Assembly (NCBI RefSeq): GCF_002575655.3
Contig: NC_053037.3
Location: 142,177,207-142,241,206, forward strand
From: Aegilops tauschii subsp. strangulata
Lineage: Eukaryota > Streptophyta > Magnoliopsida > Poales > Poaceae
Length of the DNA stretch: 64,000 nucleotides
Direction: 5' to 3'
The position numbers were made by a program, and so were the translations under genes. This document shows, one piece after another, positions 21,476-31,201 of this stretch (position 1 is the first letter of the stretch; each line of letters starts with the position of its first letter). Below the pieces are notes generated by a model, which was not told the origin of the DNA, did no database searches, and saw only the letters and a list, made by a program, of their open reading frames with translations.

Positions 21476-22769
21476 TAAGTTTCTAAGGAGTCATGGTAAG
21501 AGAAGTACTCCATTTTACTATGGCAGCTGAAGAAAGATGAACACCTATTGTAGAAAAATTCTTCCAGCAAGCAATTGGATTGCTCTTCCTAATTAAGCAA
21601 TAACTGCAGCATTCTTTTCATGACAGCGAGTTTTTTTTAAGATCTTATCAGATACTTCAGAAACTAGGGCGTGTCTATTGTTGGTGTAGCATGAATTAAC
21701 GAAGCATGTATAAGTTAAATAGTCAACAGCTCAATACCCATCGAAAACCCTTCTCAGGAAAAGTTTTGCATACTCCTCCTGATCCCTTAAAATCTATCCT
21801 TAGCATCACCACACACATGGAGATTCTACTTAACACCAATACTTATACCACAAATAGTCAGACAGAACTATCTGACACATAAATCTATCTATCTGATATT
21901 TCATCTGGAGATAGGTGCATTACATTACTACTTTTCTGTCCCAAAAAAATGAAATGAATAACATTTACTAAAGGCACGCATCTGAACACATTTTTGTTTG
22001 TTTGGAAAGAAGCATCTGAACATATATGAACGAATGATTATCATATTATCTTACTGCGGGAAATCCAGTTAGACCATGCATTGTTGTGTTTCAGCTAGCT
22101 TAAAGAGCAAATAGCAAATAGTAAAAGGCACTATATAGCGCTCTGCTCCTATCTGGTAAGATGTTGTCTGAATGGAGTTAAAAATCTAATGTGCAGCTTC
22201 TAGCTATAGACTGTTGAAGACAGAAGTTTCACTGGAAACTAAAACACAGAACAATGAAGTAAGAAAAATAATCTGTTTATATCACCATGACTATCATGAT
22301 GCCTCCCATTTCCAGACCAAGTGCACTCGAAATTAAAACACTGAACACAGAAGTTTGAAAACAAAATATGATTTATTATGCTACAAGCACTAGTACACTG
22401 AATTGAAGGAATAGGACATGCAGCAGGTGTATTTTTGACCTGAATGTTTAACCAGAGGTGCAAGCTAGTGTATATTTTTTCCATAAACACAAGTGCTTAA
22501 ACCAAACCGTACGAAGTGTTTAAACCACAGGTGCAAGCTAGTGTAATTTTTTCTTCATAAATACAAGTGCTTGAACCAAACCATACAAGAGAAGATCAAT
22601 AATTTTATCCATAATTGCTCAGCGAATTGCGTGTTTTAAATGACAGGGAGGGAAACACAGCAAACAAACTTGTACCAATGAATGACTATCAAACCAGATT
22701 TTGAGGACACGTATTAAAATGTATTACTATCTCAAGGAAAAAAATAACAGAAAGGAACAAGTTATTTAC
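21476..22769. other. AT-rich stretch downstream of CAS, no gene
   Basis: No coding frame. Directly after the CAS stop (minus strand) the sequence is TAG then GTAAAT, a good donor, so this stretch may begin with a 3' UTR intron. A phrase of about 45 bp (aaaccacaggtgcaagctagtgta..., with acaagtgcttaaaccaaacc) occurs twice between 22440 and 22585. Confidence 0.4.
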
Positions 22770-25715
22770 CTAGACAATGTTGGCATTATACGCAGCACAA
22801 AGTTGAAGAAGAGCACTTTTGTTTGCTGGGTCCACATGCTGCTCAATGATAGGACCAAACCTTCCAGGAGACTGTGCAGAAAGTGAGGCCAAGGATGTCA
22901 CCAGAAACTGCTTTGGATCATTTATGTCTTTCAACAGATCATCTTCACTCTTCCCAGCATATTGAAGGCGTACAAATGAGACAGAATAACCTGATGTCCT
23001 CTGACTATCCACCGCATCAGCTCCGTCATTTTGCTCTTGTTGTACTCCATCTTGCTCCGTTCTAGACAACAGTGTGACAGTGCTATCAAGCAATTTACCC
23101 CACGTTTGAGCTGCAGCAGCATCCAGCAGCACCGCGGACTCACAAAGCAACTTTGTTGAGGCAACTGCTGTAAGCTTGATTTCAAGAGAACCTTTGATCA
23201 ACTTGAGATTGGGAATCCAAAAACGCTGAAGAATTGTGGTGAAGAGATTCGGCTGAATCGTATCAACAGAACTGACAAGCACACCTGGCCCATACTTGAC
23301 TGACACCAAGGACATGACCACCACAAGAGAATTCACAAACTTCACTGCTTGCCTAGTCTGTAAGCGAGTAAAGAGAGCACTCCATATCTCACTTATGTGT
23401 GGATTGATAATGTCCAAACCAACATTTTCCACTAGCGTGTTAAGCATGTAGAATGCAGAATCTTCTGTACTGCTGCGTGAAACTAGACTACGGAATATCA
23501 CTAAGATATTTGGCAGCCTACCTTCTTGGTTAAGCTCATTTGGAATTTTCCGAAGGAATGCTCGCAGCAAGCGAACCAAGGCAGGAACACATGGTGGTCG
23601 ATCCCAAGTAGCATTGCTGAGCAAGACACCAAACAGCTGCATGTAATTCTGCGAGAGAGGTGGAGGGCTCAAATTGACAAGCTGTGCGAATATCTGAAAA
23701 GAATATGGCCAGAACTCTGAGATGTCCTCAACTAATATCCTCTGGAGAACTGGGAAGAGGCTTGCCTCAAACAAAGGTACCAATGCTGGGTCTTGTTCAC
23801 CAGCCTTGCCAATCACTGCTGCCAGAGCTTCAAACAAGTAATGATTAAAGTCAGGGTTCTTCGGGTTATTGCACACTTCCATCAGAATGCCCACAAGACG
23901 AGCGGTTATCTCATGAACAACTTGGCCAGCGATAGTTGCAATCCCAAGCACTCTCATCAGGCACTTCATCAGATAGGGGTTCTCATAAGAATCAGGATAA
24001 CCTAACGCCTTGGACAGGCTCTGAATAATCTGCTGGGCAGAAGAGTTGATATCAGCAGCAACATAGCGTGAAGCTCTTGTCACCACATTGACCCCTGGTA
24101 CCTGGACAACATCCTTGGTAATCAGCAGGTTCTCGATAAAGATCGCAGCATAGGAATGGACAACATTGGACTCGTGCGTCAGGAACCTTGTCACACTTGG
24201 AAGCAGAGCTAGTGCGGTGGCTTTGGGTATCTGATCCTTGAACTCCTTCAAGAACCTGAGGACTGTTGCCTTCAGCATTGGCTCAGATTCCCAATCAGGG
24301 GCCTGCAGCTCGGGCACAATCACAGATGCAAAGAAGCTCTCCATGTCAACCACAGGTGTCCCACCACCTGTGGCACCAGGCTTCTGCATAAGAGCAATAA
24401 CAAGATATATCGCAGCGTCCTTCTCCTTCCAGTTGTTTGCCCTGTCAGCCGCATATGCAGCCAACATCTGCTGGACCTGCGCTGATACAAGTACAGCCAC
24501 CTGTTCCCGGTAGTTCGCGGCTAGCCCACGCAGCAAGCGGCACGCAGCACGCCTCAGTGTATCCGTATCACTTCCCTCTGCATCGCGCCTGACATATTCC
24601 ACCCAGTTCCCCTCAAACAACTCCTCATCCTCGTCCCGCAGTCGCAGGTTAGGCACAACAACGCTGTCACATATCTGTTTCATTGCATCAGGAGTCCCAA
24701 ACAAAGCATGGTGAACACTCTCAGCGACTGTTGTCAAGAACCTTATCGCAGTCACAGCAAGCTGACCACGGGACGGCGAGACTGTCGGCGCCATGAGGAG
24801 CCCCCACACGGCCTCAACAAACTCCTTCAAATATGCCCTGAACTCTTCCTCATACTTCTCCATGTACAGCTGCAGGTTATCACACACAGCAGCTCGGAGC
24901 GCATCTGGAGCACCATCTGCCTCGACAGGCGGAGGGTAGGAGGTGGTGAGGAATGCACGGAACTCTGTCATCCACTCACGCATGTGATCCTCGAAGAACT
25001 CGGGCAGGTCCACAGAGTTGAGCGAGTAGAAGATCTCGCAGCACAGACGAAGGCACTCAAATACGGGGCGGAGCTCAAGTGGGCTTGCGGCGGCTGCAGA
25101 GGCCTGAAGGCGGCGAGAGGTGGAGAGGAAGACCTCGAGGAGGGGCGCCGCAAAAGTGTCTAGGCAGTACTTGAGGTCGATGCGGAGGGTGTTGCTGTCG
25201 AAGACGTTGCGGAAGCGGGAGAAGAGGGAGACCGCAGCGGCGAGGAGGGAGTTGGTGGCGGGGACGTCCCCCGCCGAGAGGGCGTTACCGAGCGAGGAGA
25301 CGATGGACGGGAGGAGCGACTCCCATCTGGCAGGGAAGTCGGAGGCCGCGGCGGCGGCGAGGGCTTCGGAGAGCTGCGACTGGATGAGAGGCGGGACGGT
25401 GAGTAGGAGCTGGAGGATGTGCGTCTTGATGATGACGCAGTCGTTGGGCGGGAGGCGGTCGCCGTCGTCGGCGTCATCGGCGGGCTTGGGCCAGCGGCGG
25501 CGGAGGAGGTTCTTGAAGTGGACGGAGGCGGCGAGGCGGGCCTGGAGGTCGTGGCGCGGGGAGGAGGCGAGGCCGAGGAGCGCGAGCGCGAAACCCGGGG
25601 TGGCGGCCGCGGCGGCGAGGTTCTGCTCGGCGGCGCGGCGGGCGGCGGCGTCGGGAGAGAGCGTCTGCGCGAACCAGCCCGCCAGGGTGTCGAGCATCTC
25701 CGGCGGCACCTCCAT
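22770..25715 (-). CDS. CAS: Exportin-2 (CAS/CSE1 importin-alpha re-exporter)
   Basis: An intact single-exon frame of 981 residues, close to the 960-972 of plant, yeast and animal CAS/CSE1. The protein is a HEAT-repeat karyopherin that exports importin-alpha from the nucleus with Ran-GTP. The importin-beta N-terminal domain covers about residues 29-105 (VHFKNLLRRRW at 65-75), followed by the hallmark DFPARWESLLP at 126-136. CSE1-type HEAT repeats run through about 525 (WVEYVRRDAEGSDTDTLRRA, NNWKEKDAAIYL), and a CAS C-terminal region follows, with ISEFWPYSFQIFAQLV. The ATG at 25715 has a purine at -3 and the upstream frame is closed. GC content is high at the 5' end and falls toward the stop, as in many grass genes. 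No damage seen. Confidence 0.97.
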   Translation of the reverse strand: MEVPPEMLDTLAGWFAQTLSPDAAARRAAEQNLAAAAATPGFALALLGLASSPRHDLQARLAASVHFKNLLRRRWPKPADDADDGDRLPPNDCVIIKTHILQLLLTVPPLIQSQLSEALAAAAASDFPARWESLLPSIVSSLGNALSAGDVPATNSLLAAAVSLFSRFRNVFDSNTLRIDLKYCLDTFAAPLLEVFLSTSRRLQASAAAASPLELRPVFECLRLCCEIFYSLNSVDLPEFFEDHMREWMTEFRAFLTTSYPPPVEADGAPDALRAAVCDNLQLYMEKYEEEFRAYLKEFVEAVWGLLMAPTVSPSRGQLAVTAIRFLTTVAESVHHALFGTPDAMKQICDSVVVPNLRLRDEDEELFEGNWVEYVRRDAEGSDTDTLRRAACRLLRGLAANYREQVAVLVSAQVQQMLAAYAADRANNWKEKDAAIYLVIALMQKPGATGGGTPVVDMESFFASVIVPELQAPDWESEPMLKATVLRFLKEFKDQIPKATALALLPSVTRFLTHESNVVHSYAAIFIENLLITKDVVQVPGVNVVTRASRYVAADINSSAQQIIQSLSKALGYPDSYENPYLMKCLMRVLGIATIAGQVVHEITARLVGILMEVCNNPKNPDFNHYLFEALAAVIGKAGEQDPALVPLFEASLFPVLQRILVEDISEFWPYSFQIFAQLVNLSPPPLSQNYMQLFGVLLSNATWDRPPCVPALVRLLRAFLRKIPNELNQEGRLPNILVIFRSLVSRSSTEDSAFYMLNTLVENVGLDIINPHISEIWSALFTRLQTRQAVKFVNSLVVVMSLVSVKYGPGVLVSSVDTIQPNLFTTILQRFWIPNLKLIKGSLEIKLTAVASTKLLCESAVLLDAAAAQTWGKLLDSTVTLLSRTEQDGVQQEQNDGADAVDSQRTSGYSVSFVRLQYAGKSEDDLLKDINDPKQFLVTSLASLSAQSPGRFGPIIEQHVDPANKSALLQLCAAYNANIV

Positions 25716-26127
25716 TATCGCCGCGATCTGGGGCGGCTAGGGTTTTGGGTGGGGGGATCGGGGGGAAGGGGGTGGAGCGGCGAGGTAGGGTTTTTGAAAA
25801 TCTCTCTCGTGGGGAAAGAGGGGAAGGGGAGTCGGTAGGGGAGAGAGAAGGAGAGGGGCGCAGGCGCTGTACTTTTTTATTAGGGTGAGAATGAGTGCTG
25901 GTTCGATCGAACGCAGGGGAAAAATGGAAAGTGGGGCGACGAGAGGGTCGGTGTTGAAATTGGGCCGAGACTGGTTTCTCTAAAAAAAAGGAGTATTGGC
26001 CCAGATGACTAGAGAAAAGGATTGGCCCAGAATAATGGCCGAACCAGAGCGTCGCCATGGGAGCATCTTCTTCGGTCCAAAAATACTAATGTTATTACCC
26101 CTAAAAAACTAATCTTATCTTATCTTA
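25716..26127 (-). promoter_or_regulatory. CAS 5' UTR and promoter flank
   Basis: Directly upstream of the CAS start on the minus strand. 25716-25870 is the likely 5' UTR, rich in CT on the minus strand with an aaaccctag (telo-box-like) motif about 25 bp before the ATG. Telo-box motifs are common in plant housekeeping promoters. No clear TATA box. The GC-rich open frames on both strands here are by-products of composition. Confidence 0.45.
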
Positions 26128-26394
26128 TCTTACCCTAATAATAAAGGGGCTATTGCTTCTTACCACCGTAATTTGGTTTGTTTTTCGTCCGTCGTCGTAC
26201 CTCAAATTTCGTCTGTCGCACGTCCGCCTAAGCCATCGAGGCTATATTGGGCCTCACCTAGCAGGCTAGCACCGTTGCATGGCATGCGTCCTAGTGCACC
26301 ACTAGCCCAAAAGAAAAAAATGCTCGCGTGAGGGTTCGAACCCACGGACTCACCTCCCGTCACGAAGACCGCAGCCACCTCAACCAGGTTTTGG
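26128..26394. other. Unassigned; possible truncated Helitron start
   Basis: A (ttatc)n microsatellite at 26112-26131 runs into tcttaccctaataataaagg preceded by A, which resembles a grass Helitron 5' end, but no matching 3' end was found. A palindromic ggttcgaaccc word near 26333 resembles a tRNA B-box without a matching A-box or tRNA fold. Confidence 0.3.
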
Positions 26395-27475
26395 TTGTGA
26401 TGTTATAAAAAATGTTATCTCCGAAGCTGAGATTTGCCAACATTTGAATGTTGCAATCCAAGCCCTTTCTGATAAATATTTAGGTCTTCCCGCAATGGTT
26501 GAGACAGACCGTAGTAACTGTTTAAGCCATTTTCGAGGGAGGAATCATGCAACATTTAAAGGGTTGGATCCCCTCGAGCCTAGATAACATTGAGCCGGAA
26601 AAGTTAATGAGGATCATCCAATGTTAATGAGGATCAATGATACATTATCCCCTCGAGCCTAGAGGTTATACTCCGTCCGTCCGAAAAAGCTTGGATAGAT
26701 ACATCCATTTGAGGGACAAACTTTTTTAGGACGGAGGGAGTATTTGCTAGTGGAAATATCAAGGTGGAAAAGTTAACATTTGGTCTAATCCTTGGATCCT
26801 CTCGAGCCCGGATAGGAAGGTAATTACTCCACGGGGTAAAGCATTTTTGACAAAAGTAATTCAGCACATTGATCCGTTTTTTGCACTGTTGGGATGCACA
26901 GCTCATATTAGATGTGTTTAATTCAGTTGATATTCGAAGAATATTGCAAATACCACTGGACTTTGATGCTTTTGTTATTTCATTGCATGGCACTTAAACA
27001 GAAATGGTACATTTTCTGTTCGTACTACCTACCAAGCTGAATGGGTACACAAATTTAGGAGCCATGCAAATGTGGAGCATGACTTGGGAGCTTGACTTCG
27101 CCATCAACCTAGATAATGGTTTGGAAACTTTAGGTCCCACGTAAAGTTCAGATCTTCTGGTGGCGTATACTACATGGAATTATCCCTTTTTGGTCCATAC
27201 TAGCCAATGAACACATCTCGGCTAGTGGAGTATGCCCTATATGCCATCTTGCCGCAGAGGACATATGGCGCATCTTCTTTGAGTGTGCTACGTCTAGAGA
27301 ACTTTGGATGAGTTTGGGTCTTCTAGATATGATATCCTCCGTGCTAACTGATCATTCCGGGTCAATGTTTATGAAGTCGTTGCTTAACCTACCAACTAGT
27401 AATCTACATATCATGGCGACTTTGAATCCTAAAGATGTGCTGGTTGTAGGCTGTTGGTACCTCTGGTGGGTAAGA
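26395..27475 (+). pseudogene. LINE fragment: RT end and zinc-binding domain
   Basis: Plus-strand pieces of a plant LINE ORF2 occur in order. They are the RT tail (ALSDKYLGLPAMVETDRSN, about 26455-26520), a linker (WSNPWIP-type, about 26790-26815), and the zinc-binding domain (KVQIFWWRILHG ... CPICHLAAEDIWRIFFECATSRELW, about 27140-27310). Stops and frameshifts are frequent, and a Stowaway MITE sits at 26671-26740. The fragment ends abruptly at 27475 where Gypsy-4 begins. It is not the same copy as the LINE at 15596. Confidence 0.8.
26671..26740. mobile_element. Stowaway MITE inside the LINE fragment
   Basis: A 70-bp element with inverted ends (ctccgtccgtccgaaaaagc ... tttttaggacggagggag) and TA at 26669-26670 and 26741-26742. 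Confidence 0.9.
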
Positions 27476-28351
27476 TGTCAAACAACACTGATGCGGAGCA
27501 TCCTTCCATCATCCCCATGGACTCTACACCAACACATCAAGCCCCACGTGGACCTATGACAAGAGCTAGAGCACGTGCATTGGAAACCGAGGTGAACTCC
27601 TTCCTACTTGACTTGCATATGGATACAAATGGAACTAGGGTGCTACCTCACCAAAATATGCTATTTCTCATTAGGTACGAAGAGGAACACCACCAAGAAG
27701 CTCAGGAGCATCACCAAGGAGAAGGAGGACCACCCCAAGGCCATGCGGATCAAGACAGAGCACTACAGCAGCTGGACAGGAAGTCCCAGGCGACCCCGTG
27801 CGCACGGGCCCCCGAGACCCCGTGCCCACGGACTATCCAGGGAGTTGGCGCTGAGGCACCCCGTGCGCACGGGCGTGTACCGTGCCCACGGGACCCCCGT
27901 GCGCGCAGGCCCCACTAACCCCGTGCCCGCGGGCTCTGTAGTATGGACGACTGTGATCGCCTGTTTGAGCCCCTCTTCTTCCACCTCGACCCCAAGCCTA
28001 TATATTCCGTACCTAGGGTTATGTTTAGGGTTAGCAAAGTATTTAGAACACAAAGAGAGAGCTTTGCTCATCTTCCTCTTCTAGGAGATCTAGACCTCCT
28101 CTTGGAGATCAAGCCCTCCTCTTGGAGAAGATCCTCTTGGATGCAAGACCTCACCTAGTGGGAAGAACTTTTACCCTAGTGCTATTTTTCCTTGAATTGT
28201 TCATGTAATCTTGTGGATCTCATGTATGCTACTCTAGTGGATGTGATATTTGGGTTTGTTTGAGTGATTTGTGGCTTGTGTTCTTGAGTGTTCTTCCTCT
28301 TTTCCCCCTCCAAGTGTGAAAAGATCCCCTCTAGGGTTTCACCGTACAACA
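27476..28351 (+). repeat. Gypsy-4 5' LTR containing a pol-tail-like frame
   Basis: It begins TGTCAAAC at the exact end of the LINE homology and ends ...CCGTACAACA, 3 nt before the primer site, about 876 bp. The first 440 bp are an open frame (MSNNTDAEHPSI ... GPMTRARARALETEV ... ending 27918) resembling the C-terminal tail of Gypsy pol proteins. In some chromovirus-type Gypsy elements pol runs into the 3' LTR, so the 5' LTR inherits the same words. The alternative is that the LTR starts later and real pol sequence precedes it, as in a tandem or recombinant element. Confidence 0.6.
27794..27932. repeat. Cluster of CCCCGTGCGCACGGG-type palindromes
   Basis: Six imperfect copies of a 13-15-bp palindrome occur at 27794, 27818, 27859, 27880, 27895 and 27919. 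Three more lie in the leader at 28642, 28667 and 28691. The intervals are irregular, so it is a dispersed motif rather than a tandem array. Confidence 0.8.
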
Positions 28352-28354
28352 TCT

Positions 28355-28371
28355 TGGTATCATGAGCAAGG
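28355..28371 (+). other. Gypsy-4 primer binding site (initiator tRNA-Met type)
   Basis: The sequence tggtatcatgagcaagg starts three bases after the LTR end CA. TGGTATCA at this place is the usual complement of the 3' end of initiator tRNA-Met in plant LTR elements. Confidence 0.7.
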
Positions 28372-29304
28372 TTGATTCACATCTTGGAGTCCCTACCCTC
28401 CATTTTCTAGCTTGATTTTGTTGTTTTTTCGTCCTAATCCGAAAATCCCCACAAAAATAGCCCCAAAAAATTTCTCTTGCAATTTTTTGATCCTGTGAGA
28501 TTTAGTTGTTTTGATCCATGAATTTGGTGTTTGGTAAGTGGATCTACCCCCCTATCATCTTCCCCACCCATCATTCCATCGAATTTGGCCTCCAATTGGG
28601 AAATTACCACGGATCTGAAGCAGTTCGTCCGCTCACAGAGGACCCCGTCCACACGGGCCGTCGGGACCCTGTGCACACGGGCCTCACTTACCCCGTGCGC
28701 ACGGACCATCCAGAGGCTTTCGGCCATTTTCTGTTTTGCATCATTGTGGTACCCAACCACCACTCGTGTTCTTCCACAATATTTCTCGTGGGTGTTTGAG
28801 TTTCGGGCTGCAGTTTCTCTCGTGTCCTAAGGTGTTTCGGCTACTTAGGCGCGATTTGACGTCATCATCACCGCCACTCGGTCATCGACTCGGACTCCAC
28901 ACCGTCTTCGACAACTTCATCTTCTTTCCAACCGTAAGCAAGGACGGTAACCTCGACGACGCCTTTGTGCTACCCTTGCCATTAACTTGATAGCTTCGAG
29001 CCCCTTTTTGCATAACTTACCCATCGAGACTAGCTTGTTGAGTATTGCCGGGCCACACCTTAGTGCACCATTAGTGTTACGCCTCTCTCGTGCATATACT
29101 ACTTGTTATCGCGCATTGTGGCTCGAATATCAAGCATTGTGGCATAGTAAAAAAACAAGAAAAGCTTTTAAGCAAAAGAGAAGAGAAGCAAGAGCTTATA
29201 AGCAATAGCATTGAGCCCCTTTACCTAGTTCATCATCTTGGTTCATACATACATAAGCATACGTGGGATAGTGAGACGACCCGTTTCTCTATTAGGTTGG
29301 TGCA
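28372..29304 (+). other. Gypsy-4 untranslated leader, first part
   Basis: Non-coding leader between primer site and gag, continuing at 50392. It includes three CCCGTGCGCACGGG-type palindromes (28642-28705) and a lysine-codon-like A-rich stretch near 29145-29200 that is not a convincing gene. Confidence 0.55.
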
Positions 29305-30791
29305 TGATACGTCCATTTTGCATCATGCTTTTATATTGATATTTATTGCATTATGGGTTGTTATTACACGTTATGTCACAATACTTATGCCTATTCTCTC
29401 TTATTTTACAAGGTTTACATGAAGAGGGGGAATGCCGACAGCTGGAATTCTGGGCTGGAAAAGGAGCAAATATTAAAGACCTATTCTGCACAGCTCCAAA
29501 AGACCTGAAACTTCACGGAAGTCATTTTTGGAATTAATAAAAAATACTGAGCGAAGAAAATACCACAGGGGGCCCACACCCTGGCCACGAGGGTGGGGGC
29601 GCGCCCCCCTGCCTCGTGGGCCCCCTGGCAGGCCTCTGGTGCCCATCTTCTACTGTATGAAGTCTTTCGTCCGAGAAAAAATCAAAAGCAAGCTTTCGGG
29701 AAGAAACTCCACCGCCACGAGGCGAAACCAATCTAGGGCTCCGGCAGAGCTGTTCTGCCGGGGAAACTTCCCTCCGGAAGGGGGAAATCATCGCCATCAT
29801 CATCACCAACGATCCTCTTGTCGGGAGGGGGTCAATTTCCATCAACATCTTCACCAACACCATCTCCTCTCAAACCCTAGTTCATCTCTTGTATCCAATC
29901 TTTGTCCCAAAGCCTCAGATTGGTACCTGTGGGTTGCTAGTAGTGTCGATTACTCCTTGTAGTTGATGCTAGTTGGTTTATTTGGTGGAAGATCATATGT
30001 TCAGATCCATTATGCATATTAATACCCCTTTGATTATGAACATGAATATGATTTGTGAGTAGTTACGTTTGTTCCTGAGGACATGGGAGAAGTCTTGCTA
30101 TTAGTAGTCATGTGAATTTGGTATTCGTTCGATATAATGATGAGATGTATGTTGTCTTTCCTCTAGTGGTGTTATGTGAACGTCGACTACATGACACGTC
30201 ACCATTGTTTGGGCCTAGAGGAAGGCATTGGGAAGTAATAAGTAGATGATGGGTTGCTAGAGTGACAGAAGCTTAAACCCTAGTTTATGCGTTGCTTCGT
30301 AAGGGGCTGATTTGGATCCATATGTTTCATGCTATGGTTAGGTTTACCTTAATACTTCTTTTGTAGTTGTGGATGCTTGCAATAGGAGTTAATTGGGATG
30401 CTTGTCCAAGTAAGGACAACACCCAAGCACCGGTCCACCCACATACCAAATTATCAAAGTAACGAACGCGAATCATATGAGCGTGATGAAAACTAGCTTG
30501 ACGATAATTCCCATGTGTCCTCGGGAGCGCTTTTCTCTATATAAGAGTTTGTCCAGGCTTGTCCTTTGCTACAAAAGGGATTGGGCCATCTTGCTGCACC
30601 TTATTTACTTTCATTACTTGTTACTCGTTACAAATTACCTTATCACAAAACTATCTGTTACCGATAATTTCAGTGCTTGCAGAGAATACCTTGCTAAAAA
30701 CCGCTTTTCATTTCCTTCTGCTCCTCGTTGGTTTCGACACTCTTACTTATCGAAAGGACTATGATAGATCCCCTATACTTGTGGGTCATCA
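29305..30791 (+). repeat. 5' LTR of Athila-2
   Basis: TGATACGTCC ... GTGGGTCATCA, 1487 bp. A TATA box (tatataa, 30538-30544) lies in ctctatataagagtttg and is the likely core promoter. Relative to the 3' LTR it lacks a short segment between repeated gcgcgcc words near 29600 and differs at scattered bases. Confidence 0.92.
30538..30544 (+). promoter_or_regulatory. TATA box of the Athila-2 5' LTR
   Basis: Tatataa in a context conserved in all complete Athila LTRs here (50141-50150 in the 3' LTR; reverse orientation near 53130 and 61725). Transcription would start shortly downstream. Confidence 0.6.
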
Positions 30792-30802
30792 AGACTCTTT
30801 TC

Positions 30803-30823
30803 TGGCGCCGTTGCCGGGGAGTG
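30803..30823 (+). other. Athila-2 primer binding site, tRNA-Asp
   Basis: The sequence tggcgccgttgccggggagtg starts 11 bases after the LTR end. TGGCGCCGTTGCCGGGG is the complement of the 3' end of plant tRNA-Asp(GUC), the primer used by Athila-lineage elements. Confidence 0.88.
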
Positions 30824-31201
30824 AAGCGCCTTTGGTAGGTGGAATTTGGTAAGGAAAAATTTAATAGTGTGCTGAAATTTACTGTCACTTGTTACTATGG
30901 AAAGTAATCCTCTGAGGGGCTTGTTCGGGGTATCTTCACCCCGACCAGTAGAGCAAAGAGTTGCTCCTCAACCTACTGAACCTACTGAAAATGTTTACTT
31001 TGAAATTCCTTCGGGTATGATAGAGAAACTGCTAGCTAATCCTTTTGCAGGAGATGGAACATTGCATCCCGATTTACACTTAATCTATGTGGATGAAGTT
31101 TGTGGATTATTTAAGCTTGCAGGTATGCCCGATGATGTTATCAAGAAGAAGGTCTTCCCTTTATCTTTGAAGGGAGAGGCATTGACATGGTATAGGCTAT
31201 G

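Larger units (their letters stand above)
27476..29304 (+). mobile_element. Gypsy-4, 5' portion (continues at 50392)
   Basis: An LTR retrotransposon that cuts the LINE fragment and is itself cut by Athila-2 at 29304/29305. Present here are an LTR, a primer binding site matching initiator tRNA-Met, and an untranslated leader. The gag frame follows on the far side of Athila-2. The five bases before the LTR are taaga (possible target duplication; the other side is not seen). Confidence 0.7.

Noticed and set aside
25120..26058. Long overlapping frames on both strands across the CAS start (206, 139 and 194 codons)
   Set aside because: They are by-products of the GC-rich 5' end of the CAS coding sequence and its upstream flank; the compositions are low complexity and only the CAS frame shows family motifs.
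26330..26345. tRNA-like B-box (ggttcgaaccc)
   Set aside because: No cloverleaf or A-box at the right distance; the palindrome alone is not enough to call a tRNA or SINE.
27794..28705. CRISPR-like repeat spacing of the palindromes
   Set aside because: The repeats are irregularly spaced, imperfect and lie inside an LTR element of a plant genome; no Cas genes.
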